Assembly: GCA_018269005.1 (NCBI GenBank)
Contig: JAFDVK010000012.1
Coordinates: 930,001-994,000 of the forward strand
DNA: 64,000 bases
Source: Acidobacteriota bacterium
GTDB lineage: Bacteria; Acidobacteriota; Blastocatellia; Pyrinomonadales; Pyrinomonadaceae
Direction of reading: 5' to 3'
The notes beneath the pieces are model-generated. The model made no database searches. It had not been told where the DNA came from and saw nothing but the letters and a program-made list of their open reading frames with translations. Made by a program: the position numbers and the translations under genes. Positions 35,201-42,913 of this stretch are shown piece by piece. How positions within the stretch are numbered: position 1 is the first letter of the stretch; every line of letters starts with the position of its first letter.

Positions 35201-37881
35201 GGTGCAACGATATTCGTGACCGAAAGTTCCGGACGCTGAAGCCGTCGGACATTTACCTGCTGGAATCGTATGTTGTTCCCCTCGTTAACACCTTCATCTT
35301 GGGCGTTGGAGGAATCGGTCTTTATGTAAACGTAATAGTTGCCGCTTGACGGGATCAGGTCGGTGTCGATCGTTACGTTCTGGATGCGATCGACCGATGC
35401 TCCGGCGGCAAGGCCGCCCATCAGCGGAAATGTACCAAGCAAGGTGTCGCTTCCAACCTGGTTATCGGTCGAGAAATAGACCTGTTCATCGAAGTTGCCG
35501 GTCGCCTTATTGCCGGTATTTGCGGTTGTCCAGCTTAAAGCGAACGGGGTATCCGTTTCGACCTCGGAAGCAACGCTGCTCGCCGTTACCTGCAATTCAG
35601 GTACGCGGTATTGGAATGTTGTCGGCTGAGAGGTCGTATTGTTCGTTTCGCCGCTTAAACCCTCGTTGACGGTGTCATTGACATCGACGGTGACATAGAA
35701 GAGCCCCGGCCCATCGGGACGTACCGGAACACTCGGGATACTGACCGTTGCAGACTGGGGGAAAGACTGGCCGGCCGCAACCGGGCCGTTGCTGAACGAT
35801 TGGACTTGGACCTCGTCACCGTCCCCAACAACTGTATTGGGAGAGAAATAGACCCGCGTTGTCGAAGAAACAACGGCGTTCCCTAAACCTGCGTTCCGCA
35901 GCGTCCACGTAAGCGTATAGTTCACCGCCGGCTCGGTCGTCGCCGGAACGACTAAGTTCTCGGGAACCAGGTCGGGAAGATTGACGTGTATCGGCCGTAC
36001 GACGTAATTGTTCGCGAACTGTCCGCCTTCATCCACACTCTGGTTGCTATTGGTCGTGAGAATAAGAAAATAATCGCCGTCTGCGGGTACTAGGCTTCCC
36101 GGAATTCCGTACTGGACCGGAACATTCGTATGCGTACGGGTGGCGCCCGCGGCGAGTGTTCCGTTTGCCGAACTGACAACATAGGTGTCAGCGTTAATAT
36201 CTAGAACGTTGTCAACAGAAAAATAGACTCGATCGGTTCCGCCGTCCGCTCCCGTCGAAACAAGACCGATATTATCTACCGACCAGTCAACGAAGAAGCC
36301 TGTGTCCGGCGCGACCGATGCAGGCGCGGTCAGGCTCAATGCTCGGAGATCAGGCGCGGTCTTGCGAAGCGAGACCGTCGCCTCGGCGGACATATAATAC
36401 GGCGCATTGACATATGCGAATATCGTGGCCGTTCGGCCATGGTCTGGCCTTTGGAGCGTGTTGACGGGAATGGTTACCTCGGTTGAACCAGCCGGCACCG
36501 TGACCGTTGGCTGAGGCACCGTCACCTCGCCGACCGCGATGTCTGTTACCACCACGTTGAACGTGATTCCGCCCGCAGGTGCGGGGTCTCTGAGCTTGAG
36601 GGTCGCCGTTGTCGAATATCCGCCAATCACCGGATTTGGGCCGGTGATCCGCATCGATGCTTCCGGCACGACCGTCGAAGGTGCGCCGACGGCGAGACCG
36701 TTGATCCCGTCGTAGAGGCCTGAGACATACATCTGCTGGGAGGGGCCGTTCGTGCCGGTATCAAAGGATTTGATCTGTACGCCCGGTATCGATCCGTTCG
36801 GATCTGGCCAATAGCCTATATACGCTATTTGTGAGTTATCTCTCCAAAGCGGACTGCTCCAAAGTTCATCGGCCGGGTAGTCCGTGACGGAGCTGCTGAC
36901 GATATCAAGGACATGCAGGGCCGTGGTCCGGTCGCTCAGGCCGTTGATTATTTCATCACCTGTGTAGAACGCGACCTTTGTGAAGTCCGGGGAGAATCTT
37001 GCTTCCGGCGGAAAGTTCGTGCTTAGATCATTGGTCAGAAGCCTTGTGCAGTTTCCTGTGCCGTCTGCGGATACCTGATATATGTTCCACTCGCTGTATT
37101 CCCAGCCGAACATCACTGAACTTCCGTTTTGGGAAAAGCTCGGGTGGTCAAATCCTGTCCAGTTCGTTCGAGCTTCGGCTCTTCCGCTTGCCTTTCTGGA
37201 TCCCTTCGTGCCCCTGTTTGCGATCGACTCGCAAGTGGAATAATCCGCGAGCATAGTCGTTGCGTTATTGTCATTCGGGTTCAAAGAGGTCTTAAAAATG
37301 CCGGTTCCTTGGTTGAATTCTGCGGAATAGACGAGATAGTTGCCGTCGGGTGAGAACGACGGTTCATAAACGCGTCCGCTAAAATTGCCGGTATAGACGA
37401 TCCGCTGGTCGCTTCCATCGGCATTCATTATGTAGAGCTTTCGGTAATCTTCGCGGCCGGCGCTGCCATAAGGTGCGTCTCGATAGCTGACGAATGCGAT
37501 CTTTGTCCCGTCGGGCGAGAGAGCCGGCTCAATGTCATTGATGCCGCCGAGGTCGGTCTTTGTATCGGTTTGCGGGTCGTAGGTGAAGATGTGATCAACG
37601 CGCGTGCTGTCATCAAATGGACTGCCGCCCACGATCTCGCCGAAAATGAACTTCTCACTTGGGGTTCCAAGGGTGTCATCGTTCTTACCTCCGCGTTTCG
37701 GGGTGTCCTTCGAGCCGATACCTATATTCGGAACGGCCAACGCTGTTAAACGGTCCGTGATCGTATCGAGGATCGATGCCTCGACGGAGCGGTCGATCGC
37801 AAGCCCCGCAAAAGCGGTGAGTGCAAGGACGGCGATGACTACAAAAAGCTTGCGAAATCGTGGGTTTGGGTTGTTCGGCAT
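29269..37881 (-). CDS. Giant secreted CARDB-repeat protein with propeller, dockerin- and cohesin-like domains
   Basis: A 2870-residue exported protein. Residues 1-35: signal or anchor. About 70-400: a TolB/PD40 beta-propeller with repeats such as EPALSPDGTKIAFVSYRD and EPSFSPDGNYLVYSAEF. About 510-1750: ten CARDB units, each opening like PDLHIENVQAPAQGYAGGPF and containing WTVTNAG- or WTVKNIG-type cores. About 1900-1985: an IPT/TIG-like domain. About 2200-2470: a Blastocatellia-type domain with KVYIEDVLPPGVDPRTV. About 2545-2620: two dockerin-like calcium-binding segments (DAGDVDQVRQFAAH and TVADIMQARRFASGLD). About 2645-2785: a cohesin-like beta domain. About 2790-2870: a carboxypeptidase-regulatory-like domain (GGRVIDASGRPV). 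AGGAGA precedes the ATG. It probably builds a surface or extracellular adhesive scaffold; no catalytic domain is seen. Confidence 0.85.
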   Translation of the reverse strand: MPNNPNPRFRKLFVVIAVLALTAFAGLAIDRSVEASILDTITDRLTALAVPNIGIGSKDTPKRGGKNDDTLGTPSEKFIFGEIVGGSPFDDSTRVDHIFTYDPQTDTKTDLGGINDIEPALSPDGTKIAFVSYRDAPYGSAGREDYRKLYIMNADGSDQRIVYTGNFSGRVYEPSFSPDGNYLVYSAEFNQGTGIFKTSLNPNDNNATTMLADYSTCESIANRGTKGSRKASGRAEARTNWTGFDHPSFSQNGSSVMFGWEYSEWNIYQVSADGTGNCTRLLTNDLSTNFPPEARFSPDFTKVAFYTGDEIINGLSDRTTALHVLDIVSSSVTDYPADELWSSPLWRDNSQIAYIGYWPDPNGSIPGVQIKSFDTGTNGPSQQMYVSGLYDGINGLAVGAPSTVVPEASMRITGPNPVIGGYSTTATLKLRDPAPAGGITFNVVVTDIAVGEVTVPQPTVTVPAGSTEVTIPVNTLQRPDHGRTATIFAYVNAPYYMSAEATVSLRKTAPDLRALSLTAPASVAPDTGFFVDWSVDNIGLVSTGADGGTDRVYFSVDNVLDINADTYVVSSANGTLAAGATRTHTNVPVQYGIPGSLVPADGDYFLILTTNSNQSVDEGGQFANNYVVRPIHVNLPDLVPENLVVPATTEPAVNYTLTWTLRNAGLGNAVVSSTTRVYFSPNTVVGDGDEVQVQSFSNGPVAAGQSFPQSATVSIPSVPVRPDGPGLFYVTVDVNDTVNEGLSGETNNTTSQPTTFQYRVPELQVTASSVASEVETDTPFALSWTTANTGNKATGNFDEQVYFSTDNQVGSDTLLGTFPLMGGLAAGASVDRIQNVTIDTDLIPSSGNYYVYIKTDSSNAQDEGVNEGNNIRFQQVNVRRLQRPELSVTNIVAPAAAFFGEMVTVQWTVTNAGPGPTNAPAWKDRISLNTNGSTSGTIIEVDNATALEAGQSYTMSANVLIPKGYSGSYQFVVTTDIWGALNEENPANNKATKPITISVPPLPDLHIENVQAPAQGYAGGPFEAHWTVKNIGTAVAQDDDRVRQNLPWSWTDSVYLSRDTTLDGGDKLIANTVHTTPLNADATYSSDTWVTEANDNQHWVNLPNDVSGLYYILVRTDRTDVVYEWNSGEGNNVNTSPPQVNIINNPSDLVITDAMVAPAAGNAGSEYQMSFTVRNQGADVTANTWTDAIYLSSDQTLSSDDTVVFSKSNSAIVNQGSKVITGAVTIPFCFQGTQYLIPATDINNNEPEFDPNFDAEANNAGPAHAISLTSQPMDLVATNLSVTPVTPGAAVTVSWTETNTGTGPTPSVWWNRLTLLRSDGTWVATLADLRMDGVIAAGASVARSYAINMPPFMQDTYKIRLEENYYQNVSECSPGTANNTVETGEFTVSNNLPDLAPQNMQLNASSYMAGDPVTINFDEVNLGTNPAVGQNGWATYAYLSTDNTLSGGDRFMGSVNTTAPLASGGTNSLVLNGTIGNVPAGTYYVILFADGANSVIEGLSLSPYEMNNVLASTPITVTLPSVDLTAVVNSVSTPAYSGQNVTLNYTVTNGGTQPTLTANWADRFYLSRDTLLDNTDRQIGWKPHQGVVTAGGSYAESIPLELPAGLTGLYRIIVKTDTSNDVVENSDSNNSSAPFDVTIGVAPPSDLSITNISPPATIEPGGNGTLQFTTQNSGVNAAYGKWRTSFYLSQDQFWDANDYLIGQQERDGAALISGATETATFGFQVPLVPEGQYYVIGRVDSRNAIPESDESNNVAVSGTPTDAATQTLTMGTPNTWTFTASGQQRLFKFLPPLNETVLVTLDGEAGSWNRLITRGQYPASFAEYDYRDGGEKTADQENVVPNTDTDKYYSLVRSDFIPTVNRPADFDKGSKDKAGLSPASTNQDLTITAQTINFSVRGVSPTTAGNKGVTTLKITGAKFQQGASIDLVGGGGSVVIPARLQAVTPTEIQALFDLDQRPAGLYDVRVTNPGNQVATKTGALTVVNGGGHQLRLSLHGPGSVRKVETSAAFTLTVANDGLNDAQSVPLMLSVPSFVNYTIDRANFFDTPQEMLPSDMAPADVPLHFEKDGRKMIYISVPIVRGRSQVSVNVNFTFPMFGSGFSIQYGMGIPWGDLAAGADGILASSGQFHLRNTGEPIVAANDVEFAKCMAEFLRALFFFFENEIMPGSCVSLAKSIISGAIDYFSGIALTKATGQASGLGAATGGIGMWLGIAKNAAECGGKSIPAIKGISLAWGILNLLNQAMDCLQYLYADYLDVIYPLDPNEIIGPKGYGPEKFVGIKQPLEYRINFENVSTATAPAQKVYIEDVLPPGVDPRTVRLKEIGFHHYSYLVPNNAPIYQSRQQLGSDLNDLKADMFAAVDILNRRVTWTITAIDPQTSERPLDPTLGILPPNNDNHDGEGYVIFTIEADAASPNRTDIANKASIIFDENPAIETNVTTNLVDSVVPSSSLTLDPLTDGSTPAVAYSWTGTDDANGSGFESCSIMASESNGSYMRTGVFQVLTGSGSFAGHWGKQYALYSICRDNAGNTEMPPITPDATVQIRGGDTESDVSPRPDGSNGVVDAGDVDQVRQFAAHNDGSMLYNEIQRADSAPKANGGDGAITVADIMQARRFASGLDPRAEAGGPNTIVPFAPKLIDGKRANLLDPRGLSIVRSYRGMNKLRVAIELSAQGDEAATGFSLNFDPAVLSNPILTAGDDGAGGVLTVNSSQAAAGKIGVILDRAPTDVWASGYRFIVLVEFDVIASPPATTVMSFGDDPVKMQTVDGLTNSLAATYSPATIELLAPTASNVSVGGRVIDASGRPVRSATVQLMQSNGGRVRAVTNAFGYFRFDNVVSGSTYVIATTARGLQFPPRVINVSDAITDLEIQAAP

Positions 37882-38167
37882 CTCATTTCTCCTGAAAAAG
37901 CTCTTTAGAACGGCGCTTCACCTTCTATTGCGAAGAAATCGGGCAAATGGTGACATCGCAGCCAAAAAAAATAGCGCGAGGCTTCAATGAGGCTGGTAAA
38001 TAATTGGGCGATCAGTTCAAAAGAAGCTTGCCGCGACGATTCGTTCGTGGCAGCATTGACCGCAAGAAGCTTCTGACAACGACCGAATCTTTGTGCTTGA
38101 CACGCGTGCTATAATCATAAATAGAATCGCAACAAGCGTTGTGATATGCAGTTTGAAATTTTTTTTC

Positions 38168-38183
38168 ATTTTTCGCGAAAAAT
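38168..38183. repeat. Perfect 16-bp palindrome
   Basis: ATTTTTCGCGAAAAAT lies in the 394-bp gap between the giant gene and lpxK. It is AT-rich with a CGCG centre, unlike the surrounding repeats, and could be a regulator site. The rest of the gap has no gene-like frame that I can support. Confidence 0.4.
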
Positions 38184-38215
38184 TCGCTGTAAATGGTGAT
38201 GCGAATGGACTTATT

Positions 38216-38255
38216 TGTCCCACGGCGGGTGTGGGACAGCGTGGGACACGGGACA
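38216..38255. promoter_or_regulatory. GTGGGACA repeat cluster (possible regulator site)
   Basis: TGTCCCAC (38216-38223) faces GTGGGACA (38231-38238), and a second GTGGGACA plus a GGGACA follow in direct orientation. So four half-sites lie within 40 bp, immediately past the lpxK stop. The spacing looks like a protein-binding array. No nearby gene start on either strand explains it directly. Confidence 0.45.
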
Positions 38256-38275
38256 AGTTTGAAAACAGGCGTGCA

Positions 38276-39271
38276 CTATAAAAGAGCCTTGAAATCGGCC
38301 TCGCGGTCGATCGAGAAGGCGATCTCGATAATAAAAACAGGCTTTTTGAATGGCAGGCCGGCGAGCTTTACGGCGTCCTTTGCCGTGGTCAGGAAGTACG
38401 AAGCTACGGCCTTTTCTGCAGCATTTTCGAGCTTTTTGACATCGGAGAGAGCGTATCTATGGTGATCGCGGAACCGCATTTGGCCCGCAAGGTCGTAGTT
38501 TTCACGCTCCAGAAGGCCGAAAAAATTCTCGGGATTGCCGATGCCGCAGAACGCAAAACCTTTCGTATGGGCGATCGAGGCAGAGGCAGGATTTACGTTG
38601 TTCAACGGGGTAAGACGAGCGATCTTCGTTCGCGCCTCAAAGATCGGAACCGACGGTGCGATCCGCATGATCTCGCTCCTTATGCCCTTGACGTCGGCAG
38701 CGTCCGCCCGTGTGATCACCACGCCATCGGCACGCGAGATCGCATCGAGCGGCTCGCGAAGGCGCCCCGCAGGCAGCAGTTTGCCGCCGCCAAAAGGATC
38801 GGTCGCATCGATGCAAAGGATGTTCACGTCGCGGGCGGCCTGCCGATGCTGAAACGCATCATCGAGCAAAAAGACGTTTATGCCGAATTCTTCTTTTACC
38901 CAAGCCGCCGCCGACACGCGGTCGGCGTCAGCGACGATCACGGCCTTTTGGCCAAGGCGTTTCGCCATCTCGACAGGTTCATCACCGGCCGCTGCAGGAT
39001 CTGCGAGAATATTTCGGCCGTCCGAGACGAGAACACACGTCTTCGTTTTGCGTCCGTATCCACGCGTCAAGATGCCGACGCGTTTGCCTTGCCCGGCGAG
39101 GATCTCGGCGCATTTTATGACGAGCGGCGTCTTTCCCGTGCCGCCGGTGGTCAGGTTGCCGATCGAGATAGTGCGGGCAGGAAGAGAGGTGACCGGCGTC
39201 GTTCCATCGTCAAAACGCCGATTACGTCTCTCGATGAAACGCCCGTAAATAGAGGCAAGAACGCCAAGCAT
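38276..39271 (-). CDS. lpxK: Tetraacyldisaccharide 4'-kinase
   Basis: Phosphorylates the 4'-position of the lipid A disaccharide at the inner membrane. The 331 residues include an N-terminal amphipathic segment, the Walker A-like GNLTTGGTGKTPLV, LTRGYGRK, GDEPVEMAKRL, and DDAFQHRQAARDVNILCIDA with the catalytic acidic pair, then GGKLLPAGRLREPL. All are standard for LpxK. It follows trpD by 36 bp, so it may be in the trpG-trpD transcript. Confidence 0.94.
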   Translation of the reverse strand: MLGVLASIYGRFIERRNRRFDDGTTPVTSLPARTISIGNLTTGGTGKTPLVIKCAEILAGQGKRVGILTRGYGRKTKTCVLVSDGRNILADPAAAGDEPVEMAKRLGQKAVIVADADRVSAAAWVKEEFGINVFLLDDAFQHRQAARDVNILCIDATDPFGGGKLLPAGRLREPLDAISRADGVVITRADAADVKGIRSEIMRIAPSVPIFEARTKIARLTPLNNVNPASASIAHTKGFAFCGIGNPENFFGLLERENYDLAGQMRFRDHHRYALSDVKKLENAAEKAVASYFLTTAKDAVKLAGLPFKKPVFIIEIAFSIDREADFKALL

Positions 39272-39307
39272 ATCGCTCGATAATTATCAGTTATCGAACA
39301 GCGTTTT

Positions 39308-40402
39308 TCAATTTTTACGTGCTTTGTTGGTGAGCTGGACGAGGCGGTCGAGTTTGTTCTGTGCCTGGCCGCTGTCGATGCTTTGTTCGGCAAGGCGTGC
39401 GGCGTGCATCGGTTCTTTAGAAAAGCCGCCGACGATGAGAGCCGCGGCCGCATTCATCACGATGAGCGAACGAGCTTCGTCGCGGCGTTTGCTCGAAAGC
39501 ACTTCGCGGATGATCTTTGCACTTTCTTTAGGAGTTTTGGCGCGGAGATGGTCGATCGGTGCCGGCTTAAGCCCAAAATCTTTTGGTGCTATTTGGAAGC
39601 CGCGAGTTTGTCGTGCGACCGTTTCGGCAACAAGTGTTGGACCCGCGAGCGTGATCTCATCGAGGCCGTCGCTGCCGTAAACGACCCACGATTTGTCGGT
39701 CTTGAGAAGAGCAAGAGCTTTCGCGGCCGGTTCGACCATCGATTGATGCCAAACGCCGATCAGCGAACGATTCACGCCCGCAGGATTCGCCAAAACGCCG
39801 AGAAGGTTAAGGCATGTCCGTATGCCGAGGCTTCGTCGAACTTCCGCGACGCGTCTTAAAGAAGTATGAAACTTTGGTGCGAAAAGGAAACTGATGGCGA
39901 CGCCGTTCAGGCTTGTTTGGGCGACGGACGGCTCGCTTGCGACTTTCACGCCGAGCTCCGTCAGCACATCGGCGCTTCCCACACGCGTTGCAACGCCGCG
40001 ATTCGATTGCTTTGCGATCATCAATCCCGCACCGGCGGCGACGAAGGCCGCGGCGGTCGAGACGTTGAAAGTCTTGGCGTTCGAAGAGCCTGTGCCCGTG
40101 ATATCGACCGCATTCTTTTGCAGGGCACGGATGTGAGTCGCTTGCTCGCGCATCACAAGTGCCATTCCTGCGAGTTCTTCGAACGTCTCACCCTTGATCG
40201 TGAGGGCGGTCAAGGCGGCAGCGATCTGATTCGAGCCGGTCTTTGGATCGGTGATGGCCGTATAAAAGTCGGCAGCTTCGCGGCCCGAAAGGTCTTCGCC
40301 GCGAAGGAGTTTCGCAAGAAACGGGTAGAGCGGCGTCTCGGCACGCGGATTCGAAGCGGCGGTCGGTGCGCTCAATAGCCAGTCTGTTTTTGACGCGGAC
40401 AT
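39308..40402 (-). CDS. trpD: Anthranilate phosphoribosyltransferase
   Basis: Couples anthranilate to PRPP in tryptophan synthesis. The 364-residue protein has DITGTGSSNAKTFNVSTAAAF-type PRPP binding (GTGS and KTFN), SNRGVATRVGSADVLTELG, FAPKFHTSLRRVAEVRRSLGIRTCLNLLGVL, and IVMNAAAALIVGG near the C-terminus. The usual HGNR is QSNR here, and the usual NLLGPL is NLLGVL, so the anthranilate site may be slightly altered. The ATG at 40402 (MSASKTDW) is preferred. It lies 80 bp after trpG; trpE is not in the window. Confidence 0.9.
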   Translation of the reverse strand: MSASKTDWLLSAPTAASNPRAETPLYPFLAKLLRGEDLSGREAADFYTAITDPKTGSNQIAAALTALTIKGETFEELAGMALVMREQATHIRALQKNAVDITGTGSSNAKTFNVSTAAAFVAAGAGLMIAKQSNRGVATRVGSADVLTELGVKVASEPSVAQTSLNGVAISFLFAPKFHTSLRRVAEVRRSLGIRTCLNLLGVLANPAGVNRSLIGVWHQSMVEPAAKALALLKTDKSWVVYGSDGLDEITLAGPTLVAETVARQTRGFQIAPKDFGLKPAPIDHLRAKTPKESAKIIREVLSSKRRDEARSLIVMNAAAALIVGGFSKEPMHAARLAEQSIDSGQAQNKLDRLVQLTNKARKN

Positions 40403-40482
40403 AAAGAAATATGAGAGACCAGGGTGATGCAAAAAAGAGAGGAAGGAGCAAAAGGGCCGAGCGTTTCGCCCTTTCTACTATC

Positions 40483-41049
40483 TCAAACCGCCATAAAGTT
40501 TTGCAACAGCTTTTTGCCGTGCTCGGTCAAGATCGATTCGGGATGGAACTGCACGCCCTCGATCGGCAAAGCTTTGTGACGCAAGGCCATTACGAGCCCG
40601 TCGGGCGATTCCGCCGAGATCTCAAGTTCGTGCGGGAACGTTTCACGATCGACGACAAGCGAATGGTAACGCCCGGCATTAAAATCCTGAGGCACATCGG
40701 CAAACAGCGTCTTGCCGTCGTGGCGGATCGTGACGGGCTTTCCGTGGACAGGTTCGGGGCCTCGGACGACCTTTCCGCCAAAGAATTGCCCGATCGCCTG
40801 ATGCCCAAGACAGACGCCCAAGATCGGAACCTTTCCGGCAAAATGTCCGATCGCGTCCATCGAGACGCCCGCATCCTCGGGCGTTCCGGGACCGGGCGAA
40901 ATGAGAAGCCTCGTGGGTTTCAGATCGCTTTCGATCTCTTCGACAGTCATCTCATCATTGCGAATGACATGCATTTCCGCTCCCAACTCGCCAAAATATT
41001 GAACGAGGTTGTATGTGAACGAATCGTAATTGTCGATGATGACAAGCAT
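40483..41049 (-). CDS. trpG: Anthranilate/aminodeoxychorismate synthase glutaminase subunit
   Basis: Class I glutamine amidotransferase delivering ammonia to anthranilate or aminodeoxychorismate synthase. The 188-residue protein opens MLVIIDNYDSFTYNLVQYF, has the PGPGTPEDAG motif, the catalytic cysteine in ILGVCLGHQAIGQFFGG, GRYHSLVVD, and the His-Glu pair in EGVQFHPESILTEHG. The start at 41049 fits the family exactly. The linkage with trpD favours tryptophan synthesis, but such subunits often serve both pathways. Confidence 0.93.
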   Translation of the reverse strand: MLVIIDNYDSFTYNLVQYFGELGAEMHVIRNDEMTVEEIESDLKPTRLLISPGPGTPEDAGVSMDAIGHFAGKVPILGVCLGHQAIGQFFGGKVVRGPEPVHGKPVTIRHDGKTLFADVPQDFNAGRYHSLVVDRETFPHELEISAESPDGLVMALRHKALPIEGVQFHPESILTEHGKKLLQNFMAV

Positions 41050-41170
41050 TGTTCTCTGCTTAGAGAGTATCAAGTATCGGCGCGGCTGTCGCGGCCTGTC
41101 GCAGACATTTTTCCTTGTTCGCAAGACGTTTTCCGAATATCATTGACCACTGCACCTTCTCTTGATAGCA

Positions 41171-42913
41171 ATGGCCCGGCTTATGAAAAATAACATCCTC
41201 GCTCTCGTCATCGTTCTTATTTCGACAGCTTTTGCCTTTTCGCAGACAGCGACTCCGTCCCCGACGCCCGACGCCGAAAAGGAAAAGGCGCAGATGATCG
41301 CCTTTCTTCGCGACACTGATCAGGAGGTCTCGAACCTTCGTCTTCCGGAGAACCGCGTGGCGCTCTTTGCGGAGATCGGCTCCGTCATGTGGCAGTTCGA
41401 TGAGCAGCAGGCACGTGCGCTCTACGCAAAGGCGGTCGGTGATCTGCAGCAGCTGATAATCGAGCACAATAATGCGGTCGCCGCGGAAAAGGCGGCAAAG
41501 GCGGCCGATCCGGACGCTTTGACCGTGAGCTTTGTCGGCAGCGTATTCGGCTCAGGCTCACAGGCTGATGCGCAGACCCTTCGTTCGGTGCGAGAGAACG
41601 TTCTGCTCGCGATCGCCGATAGCGATCCGGATCTTGCGATGAACGCTCTCGCAACGACCGCTGACATCGAGGTAGACAAAGAGAACGATATCTATCGATA
41701 TGTAGCGGAAGATACTCTTGCATCAAAGATCGCTGCGCGTGTCGCGGCACGAAGCCCAAAGCGTGCATTGGAACTGGCCCTTGATTCCCTAAAGAAAGGT
41801 TTGAGCTCGTCACACCTTGATATTCTTCGAAAGCTCAATGAGGCCGATCCCAATAGTGCAAAGACGCTCGGTGCAGCGATGCTCTCAAAAGCAAAAGACA
41901 GCAAGGTGCAAGACTATATTTTGTCCCTATTTTTAAGTACGGCGGACTCACTCCTTGAAGAGTCGAAGAATAAAGAGTCGAAACCGTCGCCATTTACCCA
42001 CGCCGAGGTTCGAGAGATCGCCGGGTTGCTGGCCGATAAGATCCAAGAAAATGGAGGCCTTTCATATCACATCGACGATATCGAAAAGTATCTGCCGGCT
42101 CGGGCTGCCGCATTAAGGGCAAAGAACCGCTCGAATTCGAACATTTCGGGCAACTTCGCCGTGCCTCCGCCGGTTTCGGCGGGCAACGCTTCCAATTCGA
42201 ATAGTATGGGAATGGAAGATGACGCTCGGCAAAAGAGGCAAAGCGAGGATCGAAAGAGCCTTGAGGCCTTCACAAAATTATCAAATGGAAAGCTTCCTAA
42301 AGAAGAACGCGAAAAGGTGTTGGCAGAGGCAAGAAAGACGGTTTTGAGGATCCGCGATCCGAGGGACAAGGTGCTTGCTCTTACGGCGATCGCGACCGCA
42401 GTTGTTTCATCCGACAAAGATCTCGCCCTTGAATTGATGCGGGAAGCAGATCGCCTCGCGCCGCTTTATCCAAAGACGATGATGGACTTTATGACCAGCT
42501 ATGCGGTCGCAAGCGGCTATGCGATGGTCGATCCAGAGCAGGCGTTCGCGCGGTTCGAGGCCTTGATCGCCAGCACCAACGAGATCATAGATGCGGGTGT
42601 AAAGATAGCTGAGTTCATTGATGTTAGCGGTGCGATGGTCAAGGACAATGAGATCAAGGTCGGTGTACTTGGCGGGCCGATGGCCGGCGAAATTAGAAAC
42701 TTGACGTCCATGGCCGGTGCCCCGATCCGAAGCCTGGCGGAATATGACCTTGTACGAACCCAGGCACTTACGGATCGTTTTGACCGGCCGGAAGCTCGCG
42801 TACTCGCAAAGCTGTTGGTGCTGCGCGCGTATGCGACCAAATTCACCGCCAAGTCTGAAGTTCCGGACGCAGATACAGATACGCCGGAGCAGGAACCCGA
42901 TGCTCTTAAGTAA
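41171..42913 (+). CDS. Exported protein of unknown function, helical
   Basis: About 580 residues with an N-terminal signal helix (MKNNILALVIVLISTAFAFS) and a Pro/Thr-rich spacer, followed by an all-helical, Ala/Glu/Lys-rich chain of repeat-like helices (for example LPENRVALFAEIGSVMWQFDEQQARALYAKAV and PDKALELAL-like units). A disordered segment about residues 335-365 is rich in Ser and Asn. I do not recognise a family, though the helical units look like a TPR-like array. The start may be 41171 or 41183. Its last 8 bases overlap the convergent SDR gene. Confidence 0.7.
   Translation: MARLMKNNILALVIVLISTAFAFSQTATPSPTPDAEKEKAQMIAFLRDTDQEVSNLRLPENRVALFAEIGSVMWQFDEQQARALYAKAVGDLQQLIIEHNNAVAAEKAAKAADPDALTVSFVGSVFGSGSQADAQTLRSVRENVLLAIADSDPDLAMNALATTADIEVDKENDIYRYVAEDTLASKIAARVAARSPKRALELALDSLKKGLSSSHLDILRKLNEADPNSAKTLGAAMLSKAKDSKVQDYILSLFLSTADSLLEESKNKESKPSPFTHAEVREIAGLLADKIQENGGLSYHIDDIEKYLPARAAALRAKNRSNSNISGNFAVPPPVSAGNASNSNSMGMEDDARQKRQSEDRKSLEAFTKLSNGKLPKEEREKVLAEARKTVLRIRDPRDKVLALTAIATAVVSSDKDLALELMREADRLAPLYPKTMMDFMTSYAVASGYAMVDPEQAFARFEALIASTNEIIDAGVKIAEFIDVSGAMVKDNEIKVGVLGGPMAGEIRNLTSMAGAPIRSLAEYDLVRTQALTDRFDRPEARVLAKLLVLRAYATKFTAKSEVPDADTDTPEQEPDALK

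Noticed and set aside
38097..38115. TTGACA and TATAAT pair in the giant-gene/lpxK gap
   Set aside because: The spacer is only 7 bases, so it cannot be a normal sigma-70 promoter, although the TATAAT alone might matter.
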